From Dama dama (lineage: Eukaryota > Chordata > Mammalia > Artiodactyla > Cervidae): 64,000 bases of DNA. Made by a program: the position numbers and the translations under genes. The stretch is from contig NC_083691.1 of the NCBI RefSeq assembly GCF_033118175.1, positions 56,758,001 through 56,822,000 on the forward strand. The letters are read 5' to 3'. Positions 31,239 to 41,571 of this stretch are shown one piece after another. The notes beneath the pieces were generated by a model. That model was given only the letters and a program-made list of their open reading frames with translations, did not search any database and was not told the DNA's origin. Within the stretch, counting starts at the first letter, position 1, and the number at the start of each line of letters is the position of its first letter.

Positions 31239-32680
31239 GGTATTGTTCTATATTCGACCTACCTATATCATTATATTTGAAGTGAGTTTCTTGTAGACAG
31301 CATATAGTTGGGTCATATATATTTTTAATCCCCTGGATCAATCTCTTTTTTAACTGGTGTATTCAGACCACTTACGTTTATTGTAATTATTGATATATTA
31401 GGGCTTATGAATCATTTTTTTTTTTTTTTGCTTATTCCCTCTGTTTTCCATTCTTCTGTGTCCTTTTTCCTGCCCCTCTATGGATTATGTGTATATATTT
31501 TTTGAATTTCATTTTCATGTATCACCGGTGTTTTGGGATGTATCTTTATGTATAGTTTTTTTTTGTAGTTGCTCTTCATATTACACACACACATATATAC
31601 ATATATATGTAATATTGCAGTCTATTAGTGCAAGCATTTTATTGTTTTGTTTGTGCGAAATGTAGAAATCTTATGTCCATTTAGGTCCCTTTACCTTCTT
31701 GCATGTATAATTGTTTTAGATATTTATTATACATACTTTGAGAAACAGATCACACAATGTTATAATTTTGTTTCAACCATGAAATAGTTCAGAAAACTCA
31801 AGGAGGGAAGAAAATCTTTTGTATTTACTCACATTTTACTTTTCCCATATTCTTTCATCTTTCTTGTGTTCTAAGAGTCCTTTCTTTGTAGAGAACATAG
31901 GTAAGCTATCTCCTAAGGCAGGTCTGCTGGTGACAAATTCTCTTAGTTTTTCTTCATCTGAGAAAGTCTTAATATCCCTTTTATTATTGAATGATATTTC
32001 TGTGGACATAGAATTCTGAGTTTTCTTTCATCATTGTAGATGAGAAATCTGTTGTTGAAGGTGCCATTTCTCACTTGATACTTTCAATATTTTTCTTTGC
32101 TTTTAGTTTTCAAAAGTTTAATTATGATGAGTCTTGGCATTAACTTCTTTGGGCTTGTACTGTTTGGGGTTTAATCAGTTTCTTGAATCTGTTTATGTCT
32201 TTTGCCAAATTTGGGACAACTTCAGACATTATTTTGTAGAATATTTTTCAGCCCCCTACTCGTTCTCGTCTTGTGGTACTCCAATGACATCAAATGCTAA
32301 ATCTTTTGTTATTGTCTTAGGGATTCCTGAAATTCTGTTCTTTTTCAGTCTATTTTCAGTCTATTTTCTCTTGTGGTACTCCAATGACATCAAATGCTAA
32401 ATCTTTTGCTATTGTCTTAGGGATTCCTGAAATTCTGTTCTTTTTCAGTCTATTTTCTCAGTGTTGTTCTTATTGGATAATTCATTTTATCTTGAAGTTT
32501 ACTGATGTTTTTTCCTTTGTCACAACATTATGCTATTGAGTCCATCTAGTGATTTTTTCTTTTAGTTATTTTATTTTGTTTTAAAATTTTCATTTGGTTC
32601 TTCATTATATACATCTTCTGTTTCTTTGCTGAGGTGTTTTTCATTTGCTTCAAGTATGCTTCCAACTGCATGTTAACACA
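31239..32680 (-). mobile_element. Old L1, 5' region and ORF2 start
   Basis: Antisense frame at 31045-31341 includes DPTICCLQETHF, the hallmark of the L1 ORF2 endonuclease N-terminus. The right side (gtctgctggtgacaaattc, cttgaatctgtttatgtc, cattatttgtag-like) is the upstream L1 region. Frames are broken. It contains a recent tandem duplication at 32271. Confidence 0.75.
32271..32456. repeat. Tandem duplication, 100-bp period
   Basis: 32271-32356 and 32371-32456 are identical except for one base (cttttgtta versus cttttgcta). The second copy follows at an exact 100-bp offset inside the antisense L1. Confidence 0.95.
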
Positions 32681-32687
32681 AACAAAC

Positions 32688-32895
32688 ACATGTGTGCTCA
32701 GTCACTCTTTGTGACTCTGTGGACTGTAGCCCGCCAGGCTCCTCTGTCCATGGAATTTTCCGGGCAAGAATACTGAAGTGGGTTGCCATTTCTTCCTCCA
32801 GGGGATCTTCCCCTACCCAGGGGTTAAACCTACATCTCCTGCATCTCCTGCATTGGCAGGCAGATTCTTTACCACTGAGCCACCAGGGAAGCCCA
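32688..32895 (-). mobile_element. BOV-A2/Bov-tA SINE
   Basis: Antisense: tgtgctcagtcactctttg, gactgtagcccgccagg, with 'catctcctg' duplicated near 32844-32860, then gagccaccagggaagccc. Confidence 0.92.
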
Positions 32896-33259
32896 ATTTG
32901 TTTAATTAAGCCCAGGGTTTTTAGCTATACTGGAAAGAGGAAGAAATCAGTCTATTCCATCTTTACTGAAACCAGAAATCTCTGTATCATAACCTTAAAG
33001 AATTACTGTCAGTTTTTTTCCAGCTTTAGTGAGATATAATTGATATAGGTTAGTTTTTATTAAGTGTAATAATGAGACTATTTCAAATAATAGTCATTTT
33101 AGAGGTACATACTGAAATATTTACATATGAATAATATTTGGAACTTATTGCAAACTAATTCAGTGGGGTGGAGGTTGGTAGGGATATAGATGAAACAGTA
33201 GTGTTCAGAAATTGGTAATTGTTGAAGTTGAATGATTCATTCAAAATTGGGATTTATTC
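32896..33259. other. Unassigned AT-rich DNA
   Basis: 33018-33050 (ccagctttagtgagatataa) looks like a scrap of antisense L1 3' UTR. The rest is not recognised. Confidence 0.4.
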
Positions 33260-33341
33260 TACATCAGCTTGACTCAATAGAAATTTAAGGTGAGTCATAT
33301 ACATAATTTAAAAATATTTTAGCTACATTTAAAAAGGAATG

Positions 33342-33508
33342 GAGGTAGGACTTCTATTGTGGTTCAATGGTTAAGACTCTGTGCTCCCAATGCAGGGGCC
33401 CAGATTCAATCCCTGGTCAGGAAAAGTGATCCCACATGCTACAACTAAGCATCCGCATGCTGCAGCTAAGACCTCGTACAGCCAAATAAATATTTAGGGA
33501 AAAAAAAG
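33342..33508 (+). mobile_element. CHR-type SINE (short form)
   Basis: aggacttctattgtggttc, B box gattcaatccctggtc, caactaagcatccgcatgc, gccaaataaatatt. Flanked by aaaggaatg at 33333 and 33509. Confidence 0.88.
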
Positions 33509-33517
33509 AAAGGAATG

Positions 33518-33873
33518 GGGCTTCTCTGGTGGCTCAGTGATAAGGAATCCACCTGCCAACCCAGGAAACACAGGTAAGATCCCTGATCAAGGAAGATTCC
33601 ATAGGCCTTGGAGCAACTAAGCCCGTATACCACAACTATTAAGCCTGTGCTCTAGAGCCAGGGAATCGCAACTACTGAGTCCCTATGCTGAAACTACTGA
33701 AGCTCACATGCTCTAGAGCCCATGTTCTGTAGCAGAGAAGCCACCACCATAGAATCCTGTGCACCACAATGAAGAGTAGCACCTGCTCACCAAAACTAGA
33801 GAAAAGTCTGCACAACAAAAAAGACCCAGCACAGCCAAAAATAAATAAATTTAAAAAATTATTTTAAAAGTAA
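33518..33873 (+). mobile_element. CHR-1-type SINE with Bov-like head
   Basis: Head ggcttctctggtggctcag resembles Bov-tA, but the body (gcccgtataccacaac, agagaagccaccacc, gaagagtagcacctgctc) is long CHR. Flanked by aaaggaatg at 33509 and 33874. Confidence 0.88.
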
Positions 33874-34100
33874 AAAGGAATGAAATGTGTTATTAGTTAC
33901 AGAAATACAATTTGCTCCACCATACCAAATGTGGTTAATATAAAAAATTATTAATGAGATATTTTATGTTTTTTAAAAACTAATTCTTTGAAATTGGTGG
34001 GTATTTTACACTTACAGAACATCTCATTTCTGACTAGTCATGTTTCAAGTGCTCCATAGCCACATGTGGTTAGTGGCTGTGGAATCAAACAACACAGTTT

Positions 34101-34843
34101 TATATTCTCTTCTTTTGTTAATATTTGGAATTTTCATAATGAAAAGTATTTAAAAAAAATCTAGGTCTGAATTCAAACCTCATTTTCTTGACACCTACTC
34201 TCTCCCATTCCTGGCAGCCTTGCCCTGTAATTCAGGGGTCTCTTGGGCCTTGCCTAGTAAAGGGTGACAGACATAGATCTTGGAGGAAGCATCTCCACCC
34301 TCTGGTTTCTCTGCTGCTGCTCCTTGCATGATCCATCACCCAGCGCTGTCCCCGCTGTGTTTTTGAAGGTCACATAAGGCAGATCCAGGTGCTGGTTACC
34401 CTTCAGCACCTAATACAATACTCGACACATAGTTCATGCTCCATAGATATTTGCTAAGTAAATAAGTGTCAAGAGGTGATAAGAGATCCTACATATCGTA
34501 AAGTGGGTGACAGTAGAAGGATATTGAACACTTGGAATGTGTTAGGCAGAGTCACAGGTGTTGTCTTATTGAACTCTTGCTAAAAATATGTGCCTCAAGT
34601 ATTACTGTTGTCACCCTGAAGATGAGAAGATAACTCAGTGTCTGAGTAACTAATCAGTAAGTGTTAAACCCACACTTCTAATTCAGATCTGCTTGACACC
34701 AAAGCCACATCACACCATCTTCCAGGAATTTGCCCAACAGTTAGAATGAAATGCGGGACCTGACCAATTTTCCATAATGATGGGCCCTCTTATGCCTTAC
34801 TTTCCCCCAAGGAGGCTTCTACAGGCTTGTGGTGGGCAGAATA
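34101..34843. other. Unassigned DNA with a possible MIR
   Basis: 34500-34700 has a faint antisense MIR order (gttgtcttattgaac, gaagatgagaagataac, cagatctgcttgacacc). Otherwise unrecognised. Confidence 0.4.
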
Positions 34844-35054
34844 AGTAAGTGTTAGTCGCTCAGTCGTGCCCGACTCTTTGCGGCCCCATGGACTGCAGCC
34901 TACCAGGCTCCTCTGTCCATGAGATTTTCTAGGCAAGGATACTGGAGTGGGTTGCCATTTCCTTCTTCAGGGGATCTTCCCAACTCAGGGATCAAACCCG
35001 GGGGTCTCCTGCACTGCAGGCAGATTCTTTACCGACTGAGCTTCAAGGGAAGCT
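34844..35054 (-). mobile_element. BOV-A2 SINE
   Basis: Antisense: gtgttagtcgctcagtcg, ccccatggactgcagcc, ttaccgactgagcttcaag. TSD gtgggcagaata at 34832-34843 and 35057-35068. Confidence 0.93.
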
Positions 35055-35445
35055 GGGTGGGCAGAATATTGGGTCCCAAAGATGTCCATGTGCTAATCCC
35101 CCAGAACCTGTGAATATGTTAGGTTAGATGACCAAACAGAATTAAGGCACAGATAGAATTAAGGCTGCTCGTTGACTGACCTTAAAATAGGGGGATTGTG
35201 CTGTGCTTAGTCACTCAGTCACAGCCAGCTCTTTGCAACCCCACAGGCTGTAGCCCACTAGGCTTCTCTGCCCATGGGGATTCTCCAGGCAAGAATGCTG
35301 GAATGGGTTGCCATGCCCTCCTCCAGGGGATCTTCCCAACTCAGGGATCGAACCCAGGTCTCCCACATTGCAGGCAGATTCTTCACCACCTGAGCCCCCA
35401 GGGAAGCCCTAAAATAGAGAGATTATCCTGCATTATCCAAAGTGT
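35055..35445 (+). repeat. Old MER/MaLR-type repeat, interrupted
   Basis: cctgtgaatatgttaggttag, aattaaggctgctcgttgac, ccttaaaatagggggatt and, after the SINE, agattatcctgcattatcc follow the order of an old LTR-like repeat. Assignment is tentative. Confidence 0.5.
35197..35408 (-). mobile_element. BOV-A2 SINE in the old repeat
   Basis: Antisense, complete (gtgcttagtcactcagtc to gagcccccagggaagccc). TSD taaaataggggga / taaaatagagaga (about 35184 and 35410). Confidence 0.93.
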
Positions 35446-35645
35446 TAGTCATTCAGTCATGTCCAACTCTTTGGGACCCCATGGACTATAACCTGCCAGG
35501 CTCCTCTGTCCATGGGATTCTCCAGGCAAGAATATTGAAGTGGGTTGCCATTTCCTTCTCCAGGGGATCTTCCCCACCCAGCGATTGAACCTGGGTCTCC
35601 TGCATTGCAGGCAGATACTTTACCATCTGAGCCACCAAGGAAGTC
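35446..35645 (-). mobile_element. BOV-A2 SINE
   Basis: Antisense, complete (gttagtcattcagtcatg to gagccaccaaggaagtcc). Third antisense copy within 800 bp. Confidence 0.92.
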
Positions 35646-35789
35646 CTTGTTAGTGTTCAATTTGAATTCCCGCAATGATCTGACATGTATACCACCATTG
35701 TGTCTACTTGGCACAACACGGGGCTGTCTGCCTCCTCTTGGGACAGAACCATTCCTTCCCCTGCAGAACTGTGTAGGGCGGGAGAAAGG

Positions 35790-35925
35790 ATTTGATAACC
35801 AGTGTCAGGAGACCTGGTCTCATGTTCTAGAATCACGTGACCCAACCACCTCTCCATTATCCTCCCTCATGGTAAAATGGGGATGATTATAATAGCATTC
35901 TTCTCACAGGATTCCAAGTTTATTT
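35790..35925 (+). mobile_element. MIR SINE
   Basis: gtcaggagacctggtctc, cacgtgacccaacc, ctccctcatggtaaaatgg, ggatgattataatagc follow the MIR order. Confidence 0.75.
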
Positions 35926-35959
35926 TTAACTCACAAACACTTAGAGTTAGTATAACAGG

Positions 35960-36080
35960 GATTGATTATTATTGAGCGCTTACTGCTCCAGATATAGTGC
36001 TAAGCATTTGACCTATTGTTTAACTTAATCCTCAGGACAAGTATGTTATATAGTTAAGGAAATCAGACAAGCAGGAATTT
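35960..36080 (-). mobile_element. MIR SINE
   Basis: Antisense: tattgagcgcttactgc, tagtgctaagcatttgacc, taacttaatcctcagg. Confidence 0.72.
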
Positions 36081-36282
36081 TTTTGAAGATAGGAATACTA
36101 TGAGCTGACTATGCCCATGCATCCTCTACATTTTTGTTCTGATGTACTTTGCTTCAATTAAGAAACCATGCAAAGAGTTGATCTGTATACAATTAATTCA
36201 CTTATTGAATTGATTACTGGTAGAATTGACCTGTACAAGTTATAACCAAGAAATAAATCTGACATCAACTAAAATAGAACAC

Positions 36283-36486
36283 ATATGTGCCCAGCTGTGT
36301 CCGACTCTTTGCGACCCCATAGACTGTAGCCCATCAGGCTCCTCTGTCCATAGGATTCTCCGTGCAAGAATACTGGAGTGGGTTGCCATTTCCTCCTCCA
36401 GGGGCTATTCCTGACTCAGGGATCGAACCTTAGTTTCCTGCTTCGGCAGGTGGATTCTTTACCACTAGAGCCACCTGGCAAGCCCC
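36283..36486 (-). mobile_element. BOV-A2 SINE
   Basis: Antisense: gtgcccagctgtgtccgac, catagactgtagcccatc, ttaccactagagccacctgg. Confidence 0.92.
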
Positions 36487-36589
36487 AAAACAGTGAACTC
36501 TAAAAACTGAACCATGACACTGGGGAAAAAACAAAACAAAACAAAAAAACAACTCCTCTGTTTTCTTCTACTGCAACACACTTCACAGA

Positions 36590-37660
36590 ATGCTTCATTT
36601 CTGGGCACCACATAAGTGGATTTTCCACCAAGCAATTCTGTAACCCCTACAGAATAACGATCTGCAACACCTACAACTCGGTGTTCTACAGTTCAATTTA
36701 ATATTGATGCTAACTGGAATTAGTGCAGACTCCCCAGGTTAAGGGCTCAGTCCCACAAGCCTGCCTCCTTCCAACTTCAAACACTAGTCACAAGTGGTGG
36801 GTCCCCATGTCTCCCATAACTTGCAAGACAAGGTCCAGAAGGATTCTAAGCACAGGGGCATCTGTCCCCATGGAGTCAAGTTTCATCCCTCTTGTGTCAC
36901 ATGGATGTTTCTTGTTCACCAACCCAGAAGTTTGCCAAACTCTATCTTTTGGAGTTTTTATAGAGGATTTTTAAAAAAATTAATTATTTGTTTTTGGCTG
37001 TGCTGGGTGTTCACTGTTGCATGTAGGCTTTCTCTAGTTGCAACAAGTGGGGGCTACTCTCTAGTTGCAGGGCTGAGGCTGTGTCTTGCCTTATTGTAGG
37101 GCACAGGCTCTAGGGAGTGGGCTCACTAGCTGTGGCACGCAGGCTTACTTGTGGCATGTGGAATCTTCCTGGATCAGGAATCAAACCCATGTCCCCAGCA
37201 CCGGTAGGCAGACTCTTAACCATTAGACCATCAGGGACGTCTCTATAAAGGCTTTATTATGTAGGCATGGTTGCTTAAATCACTGGCCACTGATGATTAA
37301 TTCAACAACTGGTTTCTTTCCTCTCTCAGAGATAGGAGGAGAGGCTGAACTTGCAACCCTGTAATCACTCGATTGGCTCCTCTGGCAACCAGCCCCCATC
37401 TGCGGTTATCTAGGGGCTTTCTAAAAATTATCTTATTAACATAAACTCAGGTGTGGTTGAAGGGCAGTAGTTATCACAAATAAAAGACATCTATTTATCT
37501 TTAGCTCTCTGAAGCTATTTTAGGAACTGAGGACAAAACCCAAGTATTAAAACAAAAGACGCTCTTAATCACCCTAATAACTTAGGAAATTACAAGGGTA
37601 CGATGACTAAATATATTTTAGTCTTATTGCTTATGTTGCTTATTATATCATAAAGTCACA
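36590..37660. repeat. Possible old ERV LTR, interrupted by CHR-1
   Basis: Blocks either side of the SINE (caatttaatattgatgc, cccaggttaagggctcag; then ggttgcttaaatcactggcc, taacataaactcaggtgtgg) have the feel of an old LTR. Termini and family not determined. Confidence 0.35.
36972..37242 (-). mobile_element. CHR-1-type SINE
   Basis: Antisense: gtttttggctgtgctggg, ggctttctctagttgcaac, B box ggaatcaaacccatg, ccattagaccatcaggg. Flanks ttttatagaggatt and gtctctataaagg hint at a tataaagg-like TSD. Confidence 0.88.
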
Positions 37661-38121
37661 CACATGTTGTGGGTAAACATCAGAACTGCAAAAATTTAAT
37701 CCAAGAAAAATTAGTCTATGTAAGAATGTTCAACATGTGCTTAAACTGTCAACAGATAAAGCCATATATGGTGAAATTTGTTATGGATTAAAAACTGACA
37801 GGAGAATTAAACTTTCCTGGCAAAATTGAAAAATTTAGACTCTCACTAGGAAAATTAGATTTGGTAAAAATAAAATCACAAAACAAAGATGATAATATTA
37901 GAAGATTTGGTCAGTATGATTCAATCTGACAAAAATAAATTCCTGATTGATAAGCAAGTCATCTTTCATTGCTAAATTTTATAGTATAAACAGAAAAAAA
38001 CATGATCCTGATTAATTTTTTTCAATAAAATAAAAACAGAAATAAGAAAGAAAACCATATACCTGTGTTGTAAGCAGATAGGGTAGGGAGTCCGTAGAGA
38101 AAGAGAACCAGGAGCACTTTC
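37661..38121. other. Unassigned AT-rich DNA
   Basis: A-rich with no open frame above 60 codons and no recognised repeat. Confidence 0.45.
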
Positions 38122-38371
38122 TTTAATTTTTATTTATTTATTTACTTATTTTTGACCGTGCTGGGTCTTTGTCGCTGTGTGCAGGTTTTCTCCAGTTGTG
38201 GTGCACAGGCTTCCTACTGCGGAGCACGGGCTCTAGGGTGCAAGGACTCAGTAGTCATGGCACATAGGCTTAGTTGCCCTGTGGCATGTGGGATCTTCCT
38301 GGCCCAGGGATTGAATCCATGTCCCCTGCACTGGCAGGCAGACTCTTAACCACTGGACTACCAGGGAAGTC
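38122..38371 (-). mobile_element. CHR-1-type SINE
   Basis: Antisense: (ATTT)n tail, gaccgtgctgggtctttg, gagcacgggctctaggg, B box gggattgaatccatg, ccactggactaccaggg. Confidence 0.92.
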
Positions 38372-38394
38372 AAAATCATGGCTTTCTTGACATT

Positions 38395-38557
38395 TGTTGT
38401 TCAGTCGCTAAGTCGTGTCTGACTCTTTGTGACCCCATGGACTGCAGCATGCCAGGCTTCTCTGTCCTTCACTATTTCCCTGAATTTGCTAAAACTCATG
38501 TCGATTGAGTCAGTGGTGCCATCCAAACCGTCTCACCCTCTGTCACCTCCTTCTCCT
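38395..38557 (-). mobile_element. BovB 3' end fragment
   Basis: Antisense terminus: gttgttcagtcgctaagtcg, gactgcagcatgccagg, gttgagtcagtggtgcc-type phrase, cctctgtcacctccttctcc. It ends exactly where the LTR begins. Confidence 0.88.
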
Positions 38558-39260
38558 TGACACAGGAGAAGCCATTTTTGGCTTGAGGCATTTTGTGACC
38601 TAAGCCCGGCCACAGTGTTTGCCCTTGAACAGGTCTCAGTAATCAGTGATCTTAGGGGAAGAGAGACAATGCAGGAACAAAGGAAAAGCCTTGAAGAAAC
38701 AATAGTTCAGTGATGAAAGAGTCCTAGTTCCTCCTCAAGGGACAAACATTACAATCTGATACTTATCTTTGAGTTCTCCAGGGAAACTCCACCCAGGTGG
38801 AGAATGGAATGATGATGTTGATCTTTTCTGATCCTCGTGACTTCAGTCAGCTACAGTTTGGACTCTGGCAACCTTTGCCTCAATTCTGTGCTAAATTCTC
38901 TTCTGCTCAAGCCCCTTCATGAATATGCACGTACCCTTAGCTTAAAACTTCCCCAATTTAGATGTTCTGGGAGACACTGCTTTGGGAAAGATCCCACAGC
39001 AAGTTCTCCTTACTTGCTGTGAGTGATGAATCCTTTCTTCTCCTGATCTTCGGCTTGATTATGTCTTGGCCTGACACCTACATAGAGATGAGCCCAGTTT
39101 TCAGGTGACAGCAGAGGGTCCCTGTAGCTTTCTGACCTCTGGATTGTGACCTGCAGAGGCAACCCGACCAAAACATAGATGCTGGCCCCAGGCTTCACTC
39201 CTCACTTCAAGTACCTCATTCTCTGCAATAAACCAATCTTTCTTGAATTCTCTAAAGTGT
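38558..39260 (+). mobile_element. Solitary ERV-type LTR, copy A
   Basis: Starts tgacacaggagaagcc and carries gaggcattttgtgacc, a hairpin at 38995-39021, and an AATAAA at 39227-39232 near its end. No flanking gag/pol/env. It is related in inverted orientation to 39664-41220, with long identical stretches (about 38917-39004). Old copy of a retroviral regulatory unit; family not assigned. Confidence 0.6.
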
Positions 39261-39462
39261 TTTTATTTTCCATTTTGCACTGAACCCCAGATGAAATATC
39301 ATTGTTTTGACCTGAAGTTATTTGGACTCTGGATCTAGATATACAAAATTTAAAAAATAGAATCATACCAACATTAATACACCTCAAGAGCATTTTCAGG
39401 AGCAAATTTCATTAAGCTAAGTTAATGAATCAATTTTCTAGATCGATTTTCTATACAATGCT

Positions 39463-39663
39463 GTTAGTGTTGGTTGCTCAGTCATGTCCCACTCTATGTG
39501 ACCCCATGGACAGTAGACTGTCAGGCTCCTCTGTCCATGGAATTCTTCAGGCAAGAATATTGGAGTGGGTTGCCATTTCCTTCTCCAGGGGATCTTCCTG
39601 ACCCAGGGATTGAACCTGCGTTTCCTCTGTCTCCTGCTTTGGCAGGTGGGTTCTTTACCACTA
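39463..39663 (-). mobile_element. BOV-A2 SINE between the LTRs
   Basis: Antisense: gttggttgctcagtcatg, catggacagtagactgtc, tctttaccactaccacctg. It abuts the truncated end of LTR copy B. Confidence 0.92.
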
Positions 39664-41220
39664 CCACCTGAAAACTGGGTTCACCTCTTTGTAGGCGTCA
39701 GGCCAAGACACAACCAAGCCAAAGATGGGGAGAAGGAAGGATTTATTATTCACAGCAAGTAAGGAGAACTTACTTGCTGTGGGATCTTTCCCAAAGCAGT
39801 GTCTCCCAGAACATCTAAATTGGGGAAGTTTTAAGCTAAGGGTATCTGCATATTCATGAAGGGGCTTGAACAGAGGAGATTTCAGCATAGAATTGGGACA
39901 AAGATTGACAGAGTTCAAGCTGTAGTTGACTGAAGTCATGAGTATCAAAAAAGGTCAACATCATCATTCCATCCTCCATTGAGTTCCTGCAGAACTCAAA
40001 GGTAAGTATCAGACTGTGATGTATGTTCCTTCAAGAGGAACTAGGACTCTGTTTTATCACTCAACTATTGTTTCTTGACTGCTTTTCCTTTGCTCCTGCA
40101 TTCTTTTGTTCCCTTAAAATTGTTAATCACTTGTTCAAGGACAAGCATTAAGGCCAGGATTCAGTTCAGTTCAGTTCAGATGCTCAGTCATGTCTGACTC
40201 TTTGTGACCCCATGAATGCAGCATGCCAGGCTTCCCTGTCCATCACCAACTCCCAGAGCTTACTCATACTCATGTCCATTGAGTCGGTGATTCCATTCAA
40301 CCATCTCATCCTCTGTCGTCCCCTTCTCCTCCTGCCTTCAATCTTTCCCAGCATCAGAGTCTTTTCCTATGAGTGAATTCTTCACACCATGTGGCTGAAG
40401 AATTGGAGTTTCAGGCTTCAGCATCAATCCTTCTAAATAATATTCAGGACTGATTTCCTTTAGGATGGACTGGTTGGATCTCCTTGCAGTCCAAGGGACT
40501 CTCAAGAGTCTGCTCCAACACCACAGTTCAAAAGCATCAATTCTTTGGTGCTCAGCTTTCTTTATAGTCCAACTCTCACATCCATACATGACTACTGGAA
40601 AAACCACAGCTTTGACTAGACAGACCTTTGTTGCCAAAGCAATGTCTCTGCTTTATAATATACTGTCTAGGTTGGTCATAGCTTTTCTCCCAAGGAGCAG
40701 GCATCTTTTAATTTCATGGCCACAGTCACCATCTGAAGTGATTTTGGAGCCCCCAAAAATAAAGTCTCTCTCTCACTGTTTCCATTGTTGCCATAGTGGA
40801 GAAGCAACAGTCAGAACTGGACATGGAACAACAGATTGGTTCCAAATTGGGAAAGGAGTACATTAAGGCTGTATATTGTCACCTGGCTTATTTAACTTAT
40901 ATGCAGAGTACATCATGAGAAATGCTGGGCTGGATGAAGCACAAGCTGGAATCAAGATTGCAGGGAGAAATATCAATAACCTCAGATATGCAGATGATAC
41001 CACTCTCATGACAGAAAGCAAATAACAACTAAAGAGCATCTTGATGAAAGTGAAAGAGGAGAGTGAAAAAGTTGGCTTAAAACTCAACATTTGGAAAACT
41101 AAGATCATGGCATCCAGTCCCATCACTTCATGGCAAATAGATGGGGAAACAATGGAAACAGTGAGAGGCCAGGATTAGATCATGAAATGCCTTAAGCCAA
41201 AAATGCCTTTTCTTCTGTCT
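39664..41220 (-). mobile_element. ERV-type LTR, copy B (inverted), split by BovB
   Basis: Antisense copy of LTR A: 39664-40161 then 41166-41220, interrupted by BovB. It lacks the region matching 39108-39260. Antisense it carries AATAAA at about 39742 and a perfect 13-bp hairpin at 39751-39781. Its antisense frame 39661-39948 and the sense frame in copy A (38837-39022) share RCSGRHCFGKDPTAS, reflecting nucleotide identity rather than a known protein. Confidence 0.6.
40162..41165 (-). mobile_element. Twin-primed (5'-inverted) BovB LINE
   Basis: From 40162 to about 40797 the sequence is antisense BovB 3' end (tail tcagttcagttcagttcag). From about 40800 to 41165 it switches to sense BovB reverse-transcriptase sequence (gaactggacatggaacaac, ctcagatatgcagatgatac, which encodes YADD). 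TSD aggccaggatt is exact at 40151-40161 and 41166-41176, so both halves arrived in a single insertion. Confidence 0.93.
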
Positions 41221-41571
41221 AGAAAGCCTTGTCTGGTTCTCTTTCACAGGGGCCCTCACCTCTATCTTCTTACAGTGCTGCCAGGACAGCTGACATAAGA
41301 GGATGGGAATCTAGCAGCCACTGTAAAACTCACATCTGCAGAAGTTCATTCTTCTGTCCCTGGTGTTGGAGGGAGGATGTCTCTGCCTTGCTTCCAAATC
41401 TCTTGCAGTTTGATCCATTGGCAGAACCTGAACCTTAATAATATCCTTGCTGGCACAGGAGTCTGGGAAACACAGCTCTCGGGTTTGAGTCTGCAGTGTA
41501 CTTAAGAGGCTAGAAGTGGGAGGGAATGGATGCTGATTACCTTTGAACAATATCCAGCTTTGCAGGGGAGT
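41221..41571. other. Unassigned spacer
   Basis: No repeat recognised. Frames of 69 and 79 codons on opposite strands are unremarkable. Confidence 0.45.

Larger units (their letters stand above)
33260..34100 (+). repeat. Ancient interspersed repeat, split by two SINEs
   Basis: Blocks 33260-33341 and 33874-34100 contain taatataaaaaattattaatg, tattttacacttacag, tttcaagtgctccatagcc and acatgtggttagtggctg, a combination seen in an old mammal-wide element. Family not named. Confidence 0.45.

Noticed and set aside
31045..31341. 98-codon antisense frame with endonuclease-like residues
   Set aside because: It is the N-terminus of L1 ORF2, partly running into a CHR SINE.
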